Program-made: the position numbers and the translations under genes
In this document: piece after piece, positions 15,765-24,543 of the stretch
How positions within the stretch are numbered: position 1 is the first letter of the stretch
Layout: the number at the start of each line of letters is the position of its first letter
Assembly (NCBI GenBank): GCA_031262995.1
Contig: JAISGR010000182.1
Coordinates: forward strand, 1 to 34,158
DNA length: 34,158 nt
Reading direction: 5' to 3'
Origin: Prevotellaceae bacterium
Lineage (GTDB): Bacteria > Bacteroidota > Bacteroidia > Bacteroidales > Bacteroidaceae
Notes under the pieces: generated by a model
Database searches by the model: none
The model's input: the letters and a program-made list of their open reading frames with translations, nothing else
What the model was told of the DNA's origin: nothing

Positions 15765-15983
15765 CTCCCCTCCTGTCGGCAGGAGGGGTGGCGCGTAGCG
15801 ACGGGGTGGTGGATGAATAATTGCTTGATAATCAACAGCTAATTAAACGCATCAAAAAAGCTGTCTGTACCGAGTCTCGGTACAACCTGTACCACAACCC
15901 GGTACAATTTGCCCTCCTGACCGCCCCGAATTTATCCTACCACCCCGCCCTAAAGGGCACCCCTCCTCCCGGGAGGAGGGGAG
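15765..15983. mobile_element. MITE-like element with 45-bp terminal inverted repeats
   Basis: The left end (15765-15810) and the reverse complement of the right end (15939-15983) align along their full 45-46 bp at about 80% identity, both starting CTCCCCTCCT and finishing GGGGTGGT. Each end is itself a hairpin, e.g. CCCCTCCTCCCGGGAGGAGG at the right. The 128-bp centre has no coding potential but contains a palindrome, GTACCGAG-T-CTCGGTAC (15867-15883), with two partial GTACC copies after it. No target duplication is obvious. The structure fits a non-autonomous inverted-repeat element or a dispersed hairpin repeat; no transposase is present. Confidence 0.65.
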
Positions 15984-16018
15984 TTGAGAGTGACTTCGCG
16001 TTTTGCTCCCCCATATTA

Positions 16019-16459
16019 TTAATTGGAAATCTTGCGATATTCGTGGATATAATAACCTGTTCCCAACATATCTGTCTCTTTAATATATTCCATAATCAAT
16101 CGGGAGCTTGTTAATGTTGTTACGGTCCATATCTCATTTGGCCCGTACTGAATCGCGAATCCCCCATTGTTATAACTCCATGTCCCTAAACCATTCGGGT
16201 ACCATCCAAGTTCATAATCATAGACAAAAACTATAAATGTACCATCTTGGTTAAACATTGTTCGTGCATCATGGACTTCCTCGTGTTCTGTAATTACTCC
16301 TTCTTTTTTTGGAAACTGAAAGCTGTAAGAAACACATTCCCATGTTCCTACCAACATTGCGGCGGGGTCTTCTTCATCATTATCTTTCGAGCAAGAGGCA
16401 ACACCAACGGGCAGCAGCAGCAAGAGTGCTATCCACCCTAAAAAATTAATTTTCTTCAT
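16019..16459 (-). CDS. Lipocalin-like lipoprotein, hypothetical
   Basis: The protein is 146 aa from ATG 16459 (MKKINFLGWIALLLLLPVG); the track start at 16591 has no signal sequence at its head. A lipobox GVASC followed by acidic SKDNDEED marks a surface-bound lipoprotein, the acidic run resembling the Bacteroidetes lipoprotein export signal. The mature part begins LVGTWECVSY and continues with alternating beta strands (GTFIVFVYDYE, LGTWSYNNGGFAIQY), the pattern of small lipocalin-like domains in this phylum. Base composition is visibly more AT-rich than the flanking operons, consistent with separate acquisition. Function is unknown. Confidence 0.78.
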   Translation of the reverse strand: MKKINFLGWIALLLLLPVGVASCSKDNDEEDPAAMLVGTWECVSYSFQFPKKEGVITEHEEVHDARTMFNQDGTFIVFVYDYELGWYPNGLGTWSYNNGGFAIQYGPNEIWTVTTLTSSRLIMEYIKETDMLGTGYYIHEYRKISN

Positions 16460-16892
16460 AACTACTTTGTTTTTAATGTTTAATGTATAAAATGCTAAAC
16501 TCGCACTAAAAGTAGAGAAAGAGAAAACATCCGGCAACCCCCGAAAACGCCAATTGTGGATAAAGTGCTCCAATTCGTTCCTATGTGGCAAAAAATAATG
16601 CTTATGTGGTAGAAAATAATTTTCCCGCTTGGCTTCATTACGTTAACAGAAAAGTCTCCCGCGCACCAAGCTGGTAGGTGATGTCCAAGTCGTATGTAAC
16701 AAACCAGCCCGCATGAATATCAAATTTCACACTCTTCGATGCTTCCAACCTGACGTCTCCGCGCTACGCATCATCAAGCAAAGTAAAGCAAACACACTAA
16801 AATCATAGCTTTATAGTTGTTGTCATACTTCGCACGGAATGATTTTCTCTCCAAAATAGTTATCTTTGCCGCACATCAAAAAACGATCATGT
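16460..16892. other. Intergenic region with a two-copy repeat and a possible gene remnant
   Basis: Two copies of TATGTGGYARAAAATAAT lie at 16582-16599 and 16603-16620 (21-bp period). Between 16763 and 16638 on the minus strand a 41-codon open stretch has a protein-like reading (e.g. VKFDIHAGWFVTYDLDI) but no start. Otherwise only the promoter at 16861 is seen. Confidence 0.4.
16861..16868 (+). promoter_or_regulatory. -7 promoter element for the Rpn nuclease gene
   Basis: TATCTTTG matches TAnnTTTG exactly and ends 24 bp before the ATG at 16893, a normal short leader. No clear TTG is found at -33. Confidence 0.55.
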
Positions 16893-17786
16893 ATGAAATA
16901 CTTAGACCCCAAAGCCGATCTCACCTTCAAAAAAGTGTTTGGCGAACATCCCGCCCTGTTGATAAGCTTCCTGAATGCCTTGTTGCCGATGGATGCTGAC
17001 AGAGAAATAGAAGAGATAGAGTATCTGCCTTTCGAGTTGGTGCCCGACAACCCGCTTCACAAAGATACCATTGTGGACGTGCGTTGCCGTGACAAGTGCG
17101 GACGGCAATTTTTAGTAGAGATGCAAATGATCTGGACGTCCGACTATAAAAAACGTGTGCTTCTCAATGCTGCCAAAGCCTACTCGCGCCAAGCCGATGC
17201 CGGCGATGGTTACAAGCTGATGCAGCCCGTCTATTCGCTCAACCTGATTAATCAGGTGTTCGAGCCTGCCCTGCCCTCCTACTACCACCAGTATCAATTG
17301 AGACACACAGAATACCCCGACCGCATCATCGAAGGCTTGGAGATAATCTTTGTCGAACTGCCCAAGTACAACCCGCTCACCTTCACCGAAAAGAAGATGA
17401 AAGTGCTCTGGCTGCGCTACCTCACGGAGATAAACAACCGGACGGAAGAGGTGCCTGCCGATCTGCTCGAGACCCCGGAGATTAAGGAGGCTGTCGAAAT
17501 CATTCAAAAATCAGCCTTCAACGAAGCCGAGCTATATGCGTATGAACGGTTCTGGGATTACGTCTGGAGAGAACGGACACTCAGGGAAGGTTCCAAAAGA
17601 GAAGGCATCAAGGAAGGACTCGAGATAGGGATGAAAGAAGGCATGAAAGAAGGGATGAAGAAAGGAAAATACGAAGAGAAACAAGAAGTGGTTCTCAAAG
17701 CTGCAGCCCAAGGTATTCCCACAGCAACCATCGCCCTGATCACCGGACTGTCAATAGAAGAGATAGCGCATATATTAGCAGAGTGA
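16893..17786 (+). CDS. Rpn-family PD-(D/E)XK nuclease / putative transposase
   Basis: A 297-aa protein starting at ATG 16893 (MKYLDPKADLTFKKVFG), the standard N-terminus of this family; the track's start at 16866 is a TTG lying inside the promoter's -7 box. DTIVDVRC and FLVEMQM supply the D...(D/E)xK-type nuclease core (here D-x-E-x-Q). The tail has Lys/Glu/Gly repeats (KEGMKEGMKKGKYEE) and a terminal helix pair (TIALITGLSIEEIAHIL), both usual. Rpn proteins in enterobacteria promote recombination and are often multicopy. It is transcribed opposite to fabG and the polyene operon and sits between them. Confidence 0.9.
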   Translation: MKYLDPKADLTFKKVFGEHPALLISFLNALLPMDADREIEEIEYLPFELVPDNPLHKDTIVDVRCRDKCGRQFLVEMQMIWTSDYKKRVLLNAAKAYSRQADAGDGYKLMQPVYSLNLINQVFEPALPSYYHQYQLRHTEYPDRIIEGLEIIFVELPKYNPLTFTEKKMKVLWLRYLTEINNRTEEVPADLLETPEIKEAVEIIQKSAFNEAELYAYERFWDYVWRERTLREGSKREGIKEGLEIGMKEGMKEGMKKGKYEEKQEVVLKAAAQGIPTATIALITGLSIEEIAHILAE

Positions 17787-17841
17787 GTCTGATTCTATGA
17801 TGCCCAACAAAACTATTCAATCATCTTTTTTAAAATAGTCT

Positions 17842-17949
17842 TATCGGATTATTTCCTATTGTTATCAGATTATTTCCTATTGTTATTGGTGTGATTTCCT
17901 ATTGGTATTGGTGTGATTTCCTATTGGTATCGGTGTGATTTCCCATTGG
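17842..17949. repeat. Five-unit tandem array, 21-22-bp period
   Basis: Copies at 17842-17862, 17863-17883, 17884-17905, 17906-17927 and 17928-17949. Core GATTTCCTATTGG is nearly constant. The first two units are 21 bp and share ATTATTTCC; the last three are 22 bp with GTGTGATTTCC, so the array has two sub-types. It ends 7 bp from the fabG stop codon, on the 3' side of both fabG and the Rpn gene. Confidence 0.88.
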
Positions 17950-17955
17950 TATTCC

Positions 17956-18684
17956 TCATGTATATAATCCTCCGTTGATGGATATCACCTCGCCCGTGAT
18001 GTAGGCTGCTTCGTCGGAAGCCAGGAAGTGCACCAGTGCTGCCACCTCTTCGGCTTTTCCGAAGCGTCCCATGGGTACCAGCTTCTTCAGCGACGCCTCG
18101 TCGAGATCTTTGGTCATGTCGGTGGTGATGAAGCCCGGCGCCACGGCGTTGACGGTCACCTTGCGGGAAGCAACTTCCTGTGCCAGCGCCTTGGTGGCGC
18201 CGATGAGTGCGGCTTTGGCTGCCGAGTAGTTGGTTTGTCCGGGCAATCCCTTGATGCCCGACAGGGATGTCATGTTGATGATTCGTCCCCGGCGGTTTGC
18301 CATCATATTCTTCAGCAGGCGGCGGGTGATGTAGAAGAAGCCGTTCAGCGTGGTGTTGAGCACGTCGTGCCACTGTTCGTTCTGCATGAAGACAAGCAGG
18401 TTATCGCGGCGGATACCGGCATTGTTCACCAGCACGGAGATATAATCGTCGGGGTGGCTGTTCTCCCACATCTCGAGGGCATGTTCGATGGAAACGGGGT
18501 CGGTGGTGTCGAAGGAGAGCAGTTCGGCTGTGCCTCCCTGCTCGCGGATCATTCGAAGGGTCTCTTCGGCAGCCTCACGGTTGGACAGGTAGTTGATGAT
18601 GACAGGCAGTCCGTCCTGTGCTAGCCTACAGGAGATGGCGCGTCCCAATCCGCGGGAGCCTCCGGTTACAAGTGCATAATCCAT
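17956..18684 (-). CDS. fabG: 3-oxoacyl-ACP reductase (FabG-like SDR)
   Basis: A 242-aa short-chain dehydrogenase from ATG 18684 (MDYALVTGGSRGLG). TGGSRGLG binds NADPH, NNAG lies at 87-90, and the catalytic set is S140, Y153 and K157 (NYSAAK), with the terminal INGGLY usual for FabG. The track extends the frame 56 codons upstream through the promoter at 18752; I reject that. It reduces 3-ketoacyl-ACP to 3-hydroxyacyl-ACP. The polyene operon to its left has dehydratases and ketosynthases but no ketoreductase, and this gene faces the same way with a similar promoter, so it is probably the missing KR rather than the housekeeping FabG. A housekeeping role is not excluded. Confidence 0.88.
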   Translation of the reverse strand: MDYALVTGGSRGLGRAISCRLAQDGLPVIINYLSNREAAEETLRMIREQGGTAELLSFDTTDPVSIEHALEMWENSHPDDYISVLVNNAGIRRDNLLVFMQNEQWHDVLNTTLNGFFYITRRLLKNMMANRRGRIINMTSLSGIKGLPGQTNYSAAKAALIGATKALAQEVASRKVTVNAVAPGFITTDMTKDLDEASLKKLVPMGRFGKAEEVAALVHFLASDEAAYITGEVISINGGLYT

Positions 18685-18751
18685 ATTTTTCTTACAAATA
18701 CATTTTTGGGTAAACCCTGCATTAAAGGAGGGCAAGTATTGATTGCGGGCG

Positions 18752-18759
18752 CAAAGATA
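18752..18759 (-). promoter_or_regulatory. -7 promoter element for fabG
   Basis: Minus strand reads TATCTTTG, giving a leader of about 60 nt before ATG 18684. No TTG at -33. The surrounding bases (GCAAAGATAA then TTTTTGAAATA on the plus strand) nearly repeat those at 15500-15525. It lies in the 322-bp divergent gap between fabG and the LysE gene. Confidence 0.55.
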
Positions 18760-19006
18760 ATCATTTTTGAAATACTCCTCAGGGATGCTCTCTTTTTCTA
18801 CCCTGTCGACCGTTAGGAGTGGCTGTCTCGCTATGAAAAATCTCTTTTTCATACCATTATTATATGATAGGGTGATTCAATCGCAGTGGCAGAAGTAGCT
18901 CAAGCAGCATTGCCGAATGCGCTTTTTTTGATAGAAAAGGGGTAAGAATTGATATTCATTACGGGGCTTATTTCGTCATATTACAAAAAAAACCGATATT
19001 TGCGCC

Positions 19007-19660
19007 ATGATTCACATTGAAACCATGTTCAGCATCTTGTGGAAGGGAATTATTATCGGGGTAGTGGTGTCGGCGCCGCTGGGACCTGTCGGTATACTGT
19101 GCATCCAGCGTACGCTTAACAAAGGGCGCTGGTATGGGTTTGTCACCGGTCTGGGTGCTTCACTGAGCGACATCGCCTATGCCCTGCTTACGGGCTACGG
19201 CATGAGTTTCGTTTTCGACTATGTAAACAAGAATATATTCTTGCTGCAACTGCTGGGCAGCATCATGCTGCTGGCATTCGGTATATACACCTTTCGCAGC
19301 AATCCGGTGCGCTCCATCCGTCCGGTCTCGCCCACCAAGGGAACCTATCTGCACAACTTCGTCACCGCCTTTGCCGTCACCCTCTCCAATCCGCTGATCA
19401 TCTTCCTTTTCATCGGTCTGTTTGCCCGGTTCGCGTTTATCAGCGAAGGGGTGTTGCTCTCCGAAGCGGTGCTGGGTTACGTATCCATTGCGTTGGGCGC
19501 CCTGCTGTGGTGGTTTGGCATCACCTTTTTTGTGAATAAGGTGCGCACGCAGTTCAATCTGCGCGGCATCTGGATACTGAACCGAATCATCGGCAGCATC
19601 GTCATCGTGGTATCGGTGTTGGGATTCATCTTCACGCTGATGGGCGAATCACTCTACTGA
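19007..19660 (+). CDS. LysE/RhtB-family translocator
   Basis: A six-helix membrane protein of 217 aa. The N-terminal SAPLGPVGILCIQRTL is the LysE-family signature, followed by GASLSDIAY and, later, FAVTLSNPLIIFLFIGL, where the Asn-Pro in helix 4 is also conserved. The family exports amino acids or similar small compounds; the substrate here cannot be told. Start is either ATG 19007, only 4 bp after a near-match -7 box (GATATTTG, 18995-19002), or ATG 19025 (MFSILWKG), which leaves a normal leader and the commoner N-terminus. Followed by rfbD after 29 bp. Confidence 0.85.
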   Translation: MIHIETMFSILWKGIIIGVVVSAPLGPVGILCIQRTLNKGRWYGFVTGLGASLSDIAYALLTGYGMSFVFDYVNKNIFLLQLLGSIMLLAFGIYTFRSNPVRSIRPVSPTKGTYLHNFVTAFAVTLSNPLIIFLFIGLFARFAFISEGVLLSEAVLGYVSIALGALLWWFGITFFVNKVRTQFNLRGIWILNRIIGSIVIVVSVLGFIFTLMGESLY

Positions 19661-19689
19661 CAAAATAACGAATAAATCAATCACTGAAC

Positions 19690-20550
19690 ATGAGAATCTT
19701 ACTGACAGGAGCCAACGGACAGCTTGGCAACGAGATGCGCGTATTGGCTCAGGCACACCCGCAGCACACCTATTATTATACGGATGTGCAGGAGTTGGAC
19801 ATCTGCGACGAGAAAGCCGTCAACCACTTCGTCGCCACCCGTCAGGTGGAGCTGATAGTGAACTGCGCCGCCTATACCGCCGTCGACAAAGCCGAAGACA
19901 ACCCCTCGCTCTGCCGGCTGCTGAATGCCGATGCACCGGGCATCCTCGCACGTGCTGCCCAGGCAGTGGGCGCCGCGCTGATACACATCTCTACCGATTA
20001 TGTGTTCGACGGCACTGCCCACCTGCCCTATACGGAGGAGCAGCCCACCTGCCCTAATTCCGTGTACGGCGTCACCAAGCGTGCCGGCGAGCAGGCAGTG
20101 ATGCAACACTGCACCCGCGCCCTGATTATCCGCACCGCCTGGCTCTACTCGGGCTACGGCAACAACTTCGTGAAGACCATGATTCGGCTGGGACGCGAAC
20201 GCGACACGCTGGGCGTGGTGTTCGACCAAATCGGCACACCCACTTATGCCGCCGATCTGGCAAACGCCATCTACGCCGCCATCGACCAAGGCGTCGTGCC
20301 GGGCATCTATCACTTCAGCAACGAAGGCGTCTGCTCGTGGTACGACTTCACACTTGCCATTCATCGCCTGGCAGGCATCACCAATTGCCGCGTGAGACCG
20401 CTGCACACCGATGAATACCCTGCCAAAGCTCCCCGTCCCGCCTATTCGGTGCTGGACAAAACAAAAATAAAGCAGACCTTCGGCATCGAAATCCCTCACT
20501 GGGAAGCATCCTTAGCGGTCTGCGTAGCCAAATTATTATCAGAAGAATGA
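19690..20550 (+). CDS. rfbD: dTDP-4-dehydrorhamnose reductase
   Basis: An extended SDR of 286 aa with the N-terminal [13 protein letters not shown] nucleotide-binding loop, ISTDYVFDG, and Y126-x3-K130 (VYGVTK). These are hallmarks of RmlD/RfbD, which makes dTDP-L-rhamnose with NAD(P)H. The other rhamnose genes (rfbA, B, C) are not in the window. The stop overlaps the prfC start by 4 bp (ATGA), which implies co-transcription and coupled translation with a translation factor. Confidence 0.92.
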   Translation: MRILLTGANGQLGNEMRVLAQAHPQHTYYYTDVQELDICDEKAVNHFVATRQVELIVNCAAYTAVDKAEDNPSLCRLLNADAPGILARAAQAVGAALIHISTDYVFDGTAHLPYTEEQPTCPNSVYGVTKRAGEQAVMQHCTRALIIRTAWLYSGYGNNFVKTMIRLGRERDTLGVVFDQIGTPTYAADLANAIYAAIDQGVVPGIYHFSNEGVCSWYDFTLAIHRLAGITNCRVRPLHTDEYPAKAPRPAYSVLDKTKIKQTFGIEIPHWEASLAVCVAKLLSEE

Positions 20551-22118
20551 GTCACATCGAAATAGAAAGACGAAGAACCTTCGCCATCATTGCACATCCC
20601 GATGCGGGTAAGACATCGCTCACCGAGAAGCTGCTGCTCTTCGGCGGACAGATACAGGTGGCAGGCGCCGTCAAGAGCAACAAAATCAGGAAAACCGCCA
20701 CATCCGACTGGATGGACATCGAGAAACAGCGCGGCATATCGGTCACCACCTCGGTGATGGAGTTCGACTATCACGACTACAAGATAAACATCCTCGACAC
20801 CCCCGGTCACCAGGACTTTGCCGAGGATACTTACCGCACGCTGACTGCCGTGGACAGTGTGATCATCGTGGTGGACGGCGCCAAAGGCGTGGAGACACAA
20901 ACCCGCAAGCTGATGGAGGTGTGCCGCATGCGTAACACGCCGGTTATTATCTTCGTCAACAAGATGGATCGCGAAGGCAAAGACCCCTTCGACCTGCTCG
21001 ACGAGCTGGAAGAAGAGCTGCATATTGCCGTCCGCCCCTTGTCGTGGCCTATCGAGCAGGGCATGCGCTTCAAAGGTGTCTATAACATCTACGAGCAGAA
21101 CCTCAACCTGTTTCAACCCTCCAAGCAGGTAGTGACCGAGAAGGTGGAAGTGGATATTCACTCCGGGCAGTTGGACACACATATCGGCAAGCCGCTGGCA
21201 GACAAGCTGCGCGCCGACCTGGAGCTGCTGGAAGGTGTCTATTCCGCTTTCGACCGGCAAAACTACTTGGACGGCAAGCTGGCGCCCGTCTTCTTCGGTT
21301 CGGCGCTCAATAACTTCGGCGTGCAGGAGCTGCTGGATTGTTTCGTCGAGATAGCCCCCTCCCCTCGCGCGGTACCTGCCATCGAACGCACCGTCAATCC
21401 CGAAGAGCCGAAGTTCACCGGCTTCGTGTTCAAGATCACTGCCAACATCGACCCCAACCACCGCTCGTGCATCGCCTTCTGCAAAGTCTGTTCGGGCAAA
21501 TTCGTGCGCAACGCTCCCTATCTGCACGTGCGGCAGGGCAGAACCATGCGCTTCTCGTCGCCCACGCAGTTCATGGCGCAACGCAAAACCACCATCGACG
21601 AGGCATGGGCGGGCGACATCATCGGACTGCCCGACAACGGCACCTTCAAGATTGGCGATACGCTGACCGAAGGCGAGGTGTTGCACTTCCGCGGACTGCC
21701 CAGTTTCTCACCCGAGATGTTCAAGTACATCGAGAACGCCGATCCCATGCGGCAGAAACAGCTCTCCAAAGGCATCGACCAGCTGATGGATGAGGGCGTG
21801 GCACAACTCTTCGTCAATCAGTTCAACGGGCGGAAAATCATCGGTACCGTGGGGCAGCTGCAATTCGAAGTCATCCAGTATCGCCTGCTCAACGAATACA
21901 ATGCATCCTGCCGCTGGGAGCCGCTTCACTTGTACAAAGCGTGCTGGATAGAGAGCGACGATGCCCCCGAATTGGACGCGTTCAAAAAACGCAAGTTTCA
22001 GTATCTGGCAAAAGACCGCGACGGACGCGATGTGTTCCTTGCCGACAGCGCCTACGTGCTGCAAATGGCACAGACCGACTTCAAACACATCCGATTCCAC
22101 TTTACCAGTGAGTATTAG
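20547..22118 (+). CDS. prfC: Peptide chain release factor 3 (RF3)
   Basis: A translational GTPase of 523 aa, the usual RF3 length. G1 AHPDAGKT at about 16-23, switch [11 protein letters not shown]3 DTPGHQDF and G4 NKMD are all intact, followed by RF3-specific text such as [17 protein letters not shown] and [15 protein letters not shown]3 recycles RF1/RF2 from the ribosome after termination. Start ATG 20547 overlaps rfbD by 4 bp. A small hairpin (CGGCAA-GGTT-TTGCCG, 22128-22143) follows the stop without a T tract. Confidence 0.95.
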   Translation: MSHIEIERRRTFAIIAHPDAGKTSLTEKLLLFGGQIQVAGAVKSNKIRKTATSDWMDIEKQRGISVTTSVMEFDYHDYKINILDTPGHQDFAEDTYRTLTAVDSVIIVVDGAKGVETQTRKLMEVCRMRNTPVIIFVNKMDREGKDPFDLLDELEEELHIAVRPLSWPIEQGMRFKGVYNIYEQNLNLFQPSKQVVTEKVEVDIHSGQLDTHIGKPLADKLRADLELLEGVYSAFDRQNYLDGKLAPVFFGSALNNFGVQELLDCFVEIAPSPRAVPAIERTVNPEEPKFTGFVFKITANIDPNHRSCIAFCKVCSGKFVRNAPYLHVRQGRTMRFSSPTQFMAQRKTTIDEAWAGDIIGLPDNGTFKIGDTLTEGEVLHFRGLPSFSPEMFKYIENADPMRQKQLSKGIDQLMDEGVAQLFVNQFNGRKIIGTVGQLQFEVIQYRLLNEYNASCRWEPLHLYKACWIESDDAPELDAFKKRKFQYLAKDRDGRDVFLADSAYVLQMAQTDFKHIRFHFTSEY

Positions 22119-22216
22119 GCATATCGCCGGCAAGGTTTTGCCGAGCGCTGCGGATGCCAAAAATAGATATAGCAAATAAATAAAAGGATAAATCAATAAA
22201 AAAAGTTGCCATAAAC

Positions 22217-22247
22217 TTGCATAACTTATCTAAAGCAACTATTTTTG
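22217..22247 (+). promoter_or_regulatory. Promoter of the UDP-glucuronate decarboxylase gene
   Basis: -33 TTG at 22217-22219 and -7 TATTTTTG at 22240-22247, 20 bp apart, in the Bacteroidales arrangement. The leader to ATG 22309 is about 55 nt. Confidence 0.65.
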
Positions 22248-22308
22248 CGCACATTAGACGGAGGAACCCAAGAGAGACTCCGTCGCTCAATACCCCAAAA
22301 GAAGTCGG

Positions 22309-23247
22309 ATGAAGACAATATTAGTAAGCGGAGGTGCCGGCTTTATAGGCTCACACCTATGCACGAGACTGATAAGTGAAGGACACTACGTCATCTGTTT
22401 GGATAACTTATTCACCGGTACACGAATGAACATCATGCACCTGAAGGGTCATCCAAACTTTGAGTTTGTGCACCATGACATCGAACTGCCCTATCACAGG
22501 GAAGGCTTAGATGAGATATACAACTTGGCATGTCCGGCATCCCCCGTACATTACCAGTTTGATGCCATCAAAACCATTAAAACATCGGTAGTGGGATGTA
22601 TCAATATGCTGGGACTTGCCAAACGGACAGGCGCCAAGATCATGCAGGCATCGACCAGTGAAATATACGGCGACCCTACCGTGCATCCGCAAGTAGAATC
22701 CTACTGGGGCAACGTCAATCCGATAGGCATCCGTTCCTGTTACGACGAAGGCAAACGATGTGCCGAAACACTCTTCATGGACTACCATCGCCAAAACCAT
22801 ATCCGCATAAAAATCATACGCATCTTCAATACATACGGTCCGCGCATGCTGCCCGATGACGGACGCGTAGTATCAAACTTCGTGGTGCAAGCCTTGCAGA
22901 ACCGCAACATCACCATCTACGGAACGGGCGAACAGACACGTAGCTTTCAATACATCGACGACCTGATAGAGGGCATGATACGGATGATGGATTCGGAAGA
23001 CACGTTCATCGGCCCGGTGAACATCGGCAATCCGCACGAGTTCACCATCCGCGAACTGGCAGAGAAAGTCATCGCCGTGAGCGGATCGAAATCCAAAATC
23101 GTGTTCGAACCCCTTCCGCACGATGACCCCAAGCAACGGAAACCCGACATCACCCTTGCCAAGGAGAAGTTGCACTGGGAGCCGACCATCGAACTGGACG
23201 AAGGGCTGCATCGCATGCTGGATTACTTCAATGATTATCGCATCTGA
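22309..23247 (+). CDS. UDP-glucuronate decarboxylase (UDP-xylose synthase)
   Basis: An extended SDR of 312 aa. [12 protein letters not shown] binds [13 protein letters not shown], then Y145-x3-K149 in SCYDEGKR and NTYGPRM are the residues that separate UDP-xylose synthases from epimerases and dTDP-glucose dehydratases. It oxidises and decarboxylates UDP-glucuronate to UDP-xylose, a precursor for surface polysaccharide. Transcribed from its own promoter. The gene looks slightly more AT-rich at its 5' end than prfC. Confidence 0.92.
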   Translation: MKTILVSGGAGFIGSHLCTRLISEGHYVICLDNLFTGTRMNIMHLKGHPNFEFVHHDIELPYHREGLDEIYNLACPASPVHYQFDAIKTIKTSVVGCINMLGLAKRTGAKIMQASTSEIYGDPTVHPQVESYWGNVNPIGIRSCYDEGKRCAETLFMDYHRQNHIRIKIIRIFNTYGPRMLPDDGRVVSNFVVQALQNRNITIYGTGEQTRSFQYIDDLIEGMIRMMDSEDTFIGPVNIGNPHEFTIRELAEKVIAVSGSKSKIVFEPLPHDDPKQRKPDITLAKEKLHWEPTIELDEGLHRMLDYFNDYRI

Positions 23248-23297
23248 GAAACAGAGACCAATAAGTATAGTGTTATAACGGGAAAAATAATAGAATC

Positions 23298-24431
23298 ATG
23301 AATATGGAAATTAATCCTTCAGAGTATAAGATACTCATCGTTGACGACGTAATGTCCAACGTATTATTATTGAAGGTGTTACTAACCAACGAGAAATTTG
23401 GCATTGCCACTGCAACCAATGGTCAACAGGCTTTGGACTACATTGCCAATGCGCCGGTAAAACCCGACTTGATACTGCTGGACGTAATGATGCCCGGGTT
23501 GAGCGGATTTGAAGTGGCTGAAAAGCTGAAAGCCAATGCCGATACGGCAGAGATTCCCATCATCTTCCTGACAGCGCTCAACAGTACCACAGACATTGTG
23601 AAGGGATTTCAATCGGGAGCGAACGACTTCATCTCCAAACCCTTCAATAAGGAGGAGCTGATCATCCGGGTTACGCACCAAATCTCACTGGTAGCTGCCA
23701 AGCGCATCATCGTGAACAAAACCGTGGAACTGCAACGCACCATCTCCGGACGCGACAAGCTCTACTCGGTCATCGCACACGACCTGCGCTCCCCCATGGG
23801 AAGCATCAAGATGGTACTCAACATGCTCATCCTGAATCTGCCCCCCGAAAAAATCGGCGCGGAGATGCACGAGCTGCTCACCATGGCGAATCAAACCACC
23901 GAAGATGTGTTTGCCCTGCTGGACAACCTGCTGAAGTGGACAAAGAGCCAGATAGGCAAGCTGAACACCGTATATCAGGACATCGACGTGGTAGAAACCG
24001 TGGACAGCGTGATAGATATGTTCAATATCGTAGCCGGACTGAAGAAAATTGCCATACGCGTGGATAAACCCGGCAAGCTGCCGGCATCTGCCGATGTGGA
24101 TATGCTCAAGACCGTGGCACGCAACCTGCTGAGCAACGCCATCAAGTTCAGCAACGAAGGAACGGACATCAATGTCAAGATGGAAGAGAAAGACGGCATG
24201 GCTGTAGTCAGCGTACAAGACCACGGATGCGGCATCAGCGAAGAAGGACAGAAGAAACTGCTGCACACCGACACGCACTTCAGCACCTTCGGCACCAACA
24301 ACGAAGAAGGTTCCGGATTGGGATTGCTGCTCTGCCAGGACTTCGCCGCACGCAACGGCGGCAAGCTGTGGTTCACCTCTGCGGAAGGCGAAGGCTCCAC
24401 GTTCTACTTCTCCGTACCGCTAAAGAAATAA
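23298..24431 (+). CDS. Response regulator-histidine kinase hybrid (REC-HisKA-HATPase)
   Basis: A soluble 377-aa signalling protein with no membrane segment. Residues 10-125 are a receiver domain: acidic pair D16/D17, phospho-acceptor D62 in LLDVMMPG, and K114 in SKPF. The HisKA helix carries H161 in SVIAHDLRSPMG, and the ATPase domain has the N box NLLSNAIKFS, the G1 box DHGCGIS and the G2 box GSGLGLLL. A receiver placed before the kinase suggests it is switched by phosphorylation from another kinase. No partner regulator gene lies nearby. A 50-bp gap follows the decarboxylase gene, so they may be co-transcribed. Confidence 0.92.
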   Translation: MNMEINPSEYKILIVDDVMSNVLLLKVLLTNEKFGIATATNGQQALDYIANAPVKPDLILLDVMMPGLSGFEVAEKLKANADTAEIPIIFLTALNSTTDIVKGFQSGANDFISKPFNKEELIIRVTHQISLVAAKRIIVNKTVELQRTISGRDKLYSVIAHDLRSPMGSIKMVLNMLILNLPPEKIGAEMHELLTMANQTTEDVFALLDNLLKWTKSQIGKLNTVYQDIDVVETVDSVIDMFNIVAGLKKIAIRVDKPGKLPASADVDMLKTVARNLLSNAIKFSNEGTDINVKMEEKDGMAVVSVQDHGCGISEEGQKKLLHTDTHFSTFGTNNEEGSGLGLLLCQDFAARNGGKLWFTSAEGEGSTFYFSVPLKK

Positions 24432-24458
24432 AGGTTTTATAAAGGATTAATAAAACGT

Positions 24459-24508
24459 AGATTGGGCGGATTTGCACAGATTAATTTCTGTGCTTATCCG
24501 CCCAATCT
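24459..24508. terminator. Long nested hairpin after the hybrid kinase gene
   Basis: Outer arms AGATTGGGCGGA and TCCGCCCAATCT (12 bp, perfect) enclose inner arms GCACAGA and TCTGTGC (7 bp). It lies 28 bp after the kinase stop, in a convergent gap. No T tract follows on either strand, so classical intrinsic termination is uncertain; folding is certain on paper. Confidence 0.55.
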
Positions 24509-24543
24509 GCGTTATCTGTGTGCCGTGATTTTATGGGGGGCTT

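Noticed and set aside
16866-16892. TTG start for the Rpn gene given by the ORF track
   Set aside because: The TTG is within the -7 promoter box, and the family begins at MKYLDPKADLTF.
18685-18852. N-terminal extension of the FabG protein
   Set aside because: It crosses a -7 element and adds 56 residues before the Rossmann strand that normally opens the protein.
20496-21686. 396-aa minus-strand ORF
   Set aside because: Antisense to prfC, whose GTPase motifs are all intact.
22128-22143. Terminator after prfC
   Set aside because: The hairpin CGGCAA/TTGCCG is short and no T tract follows.
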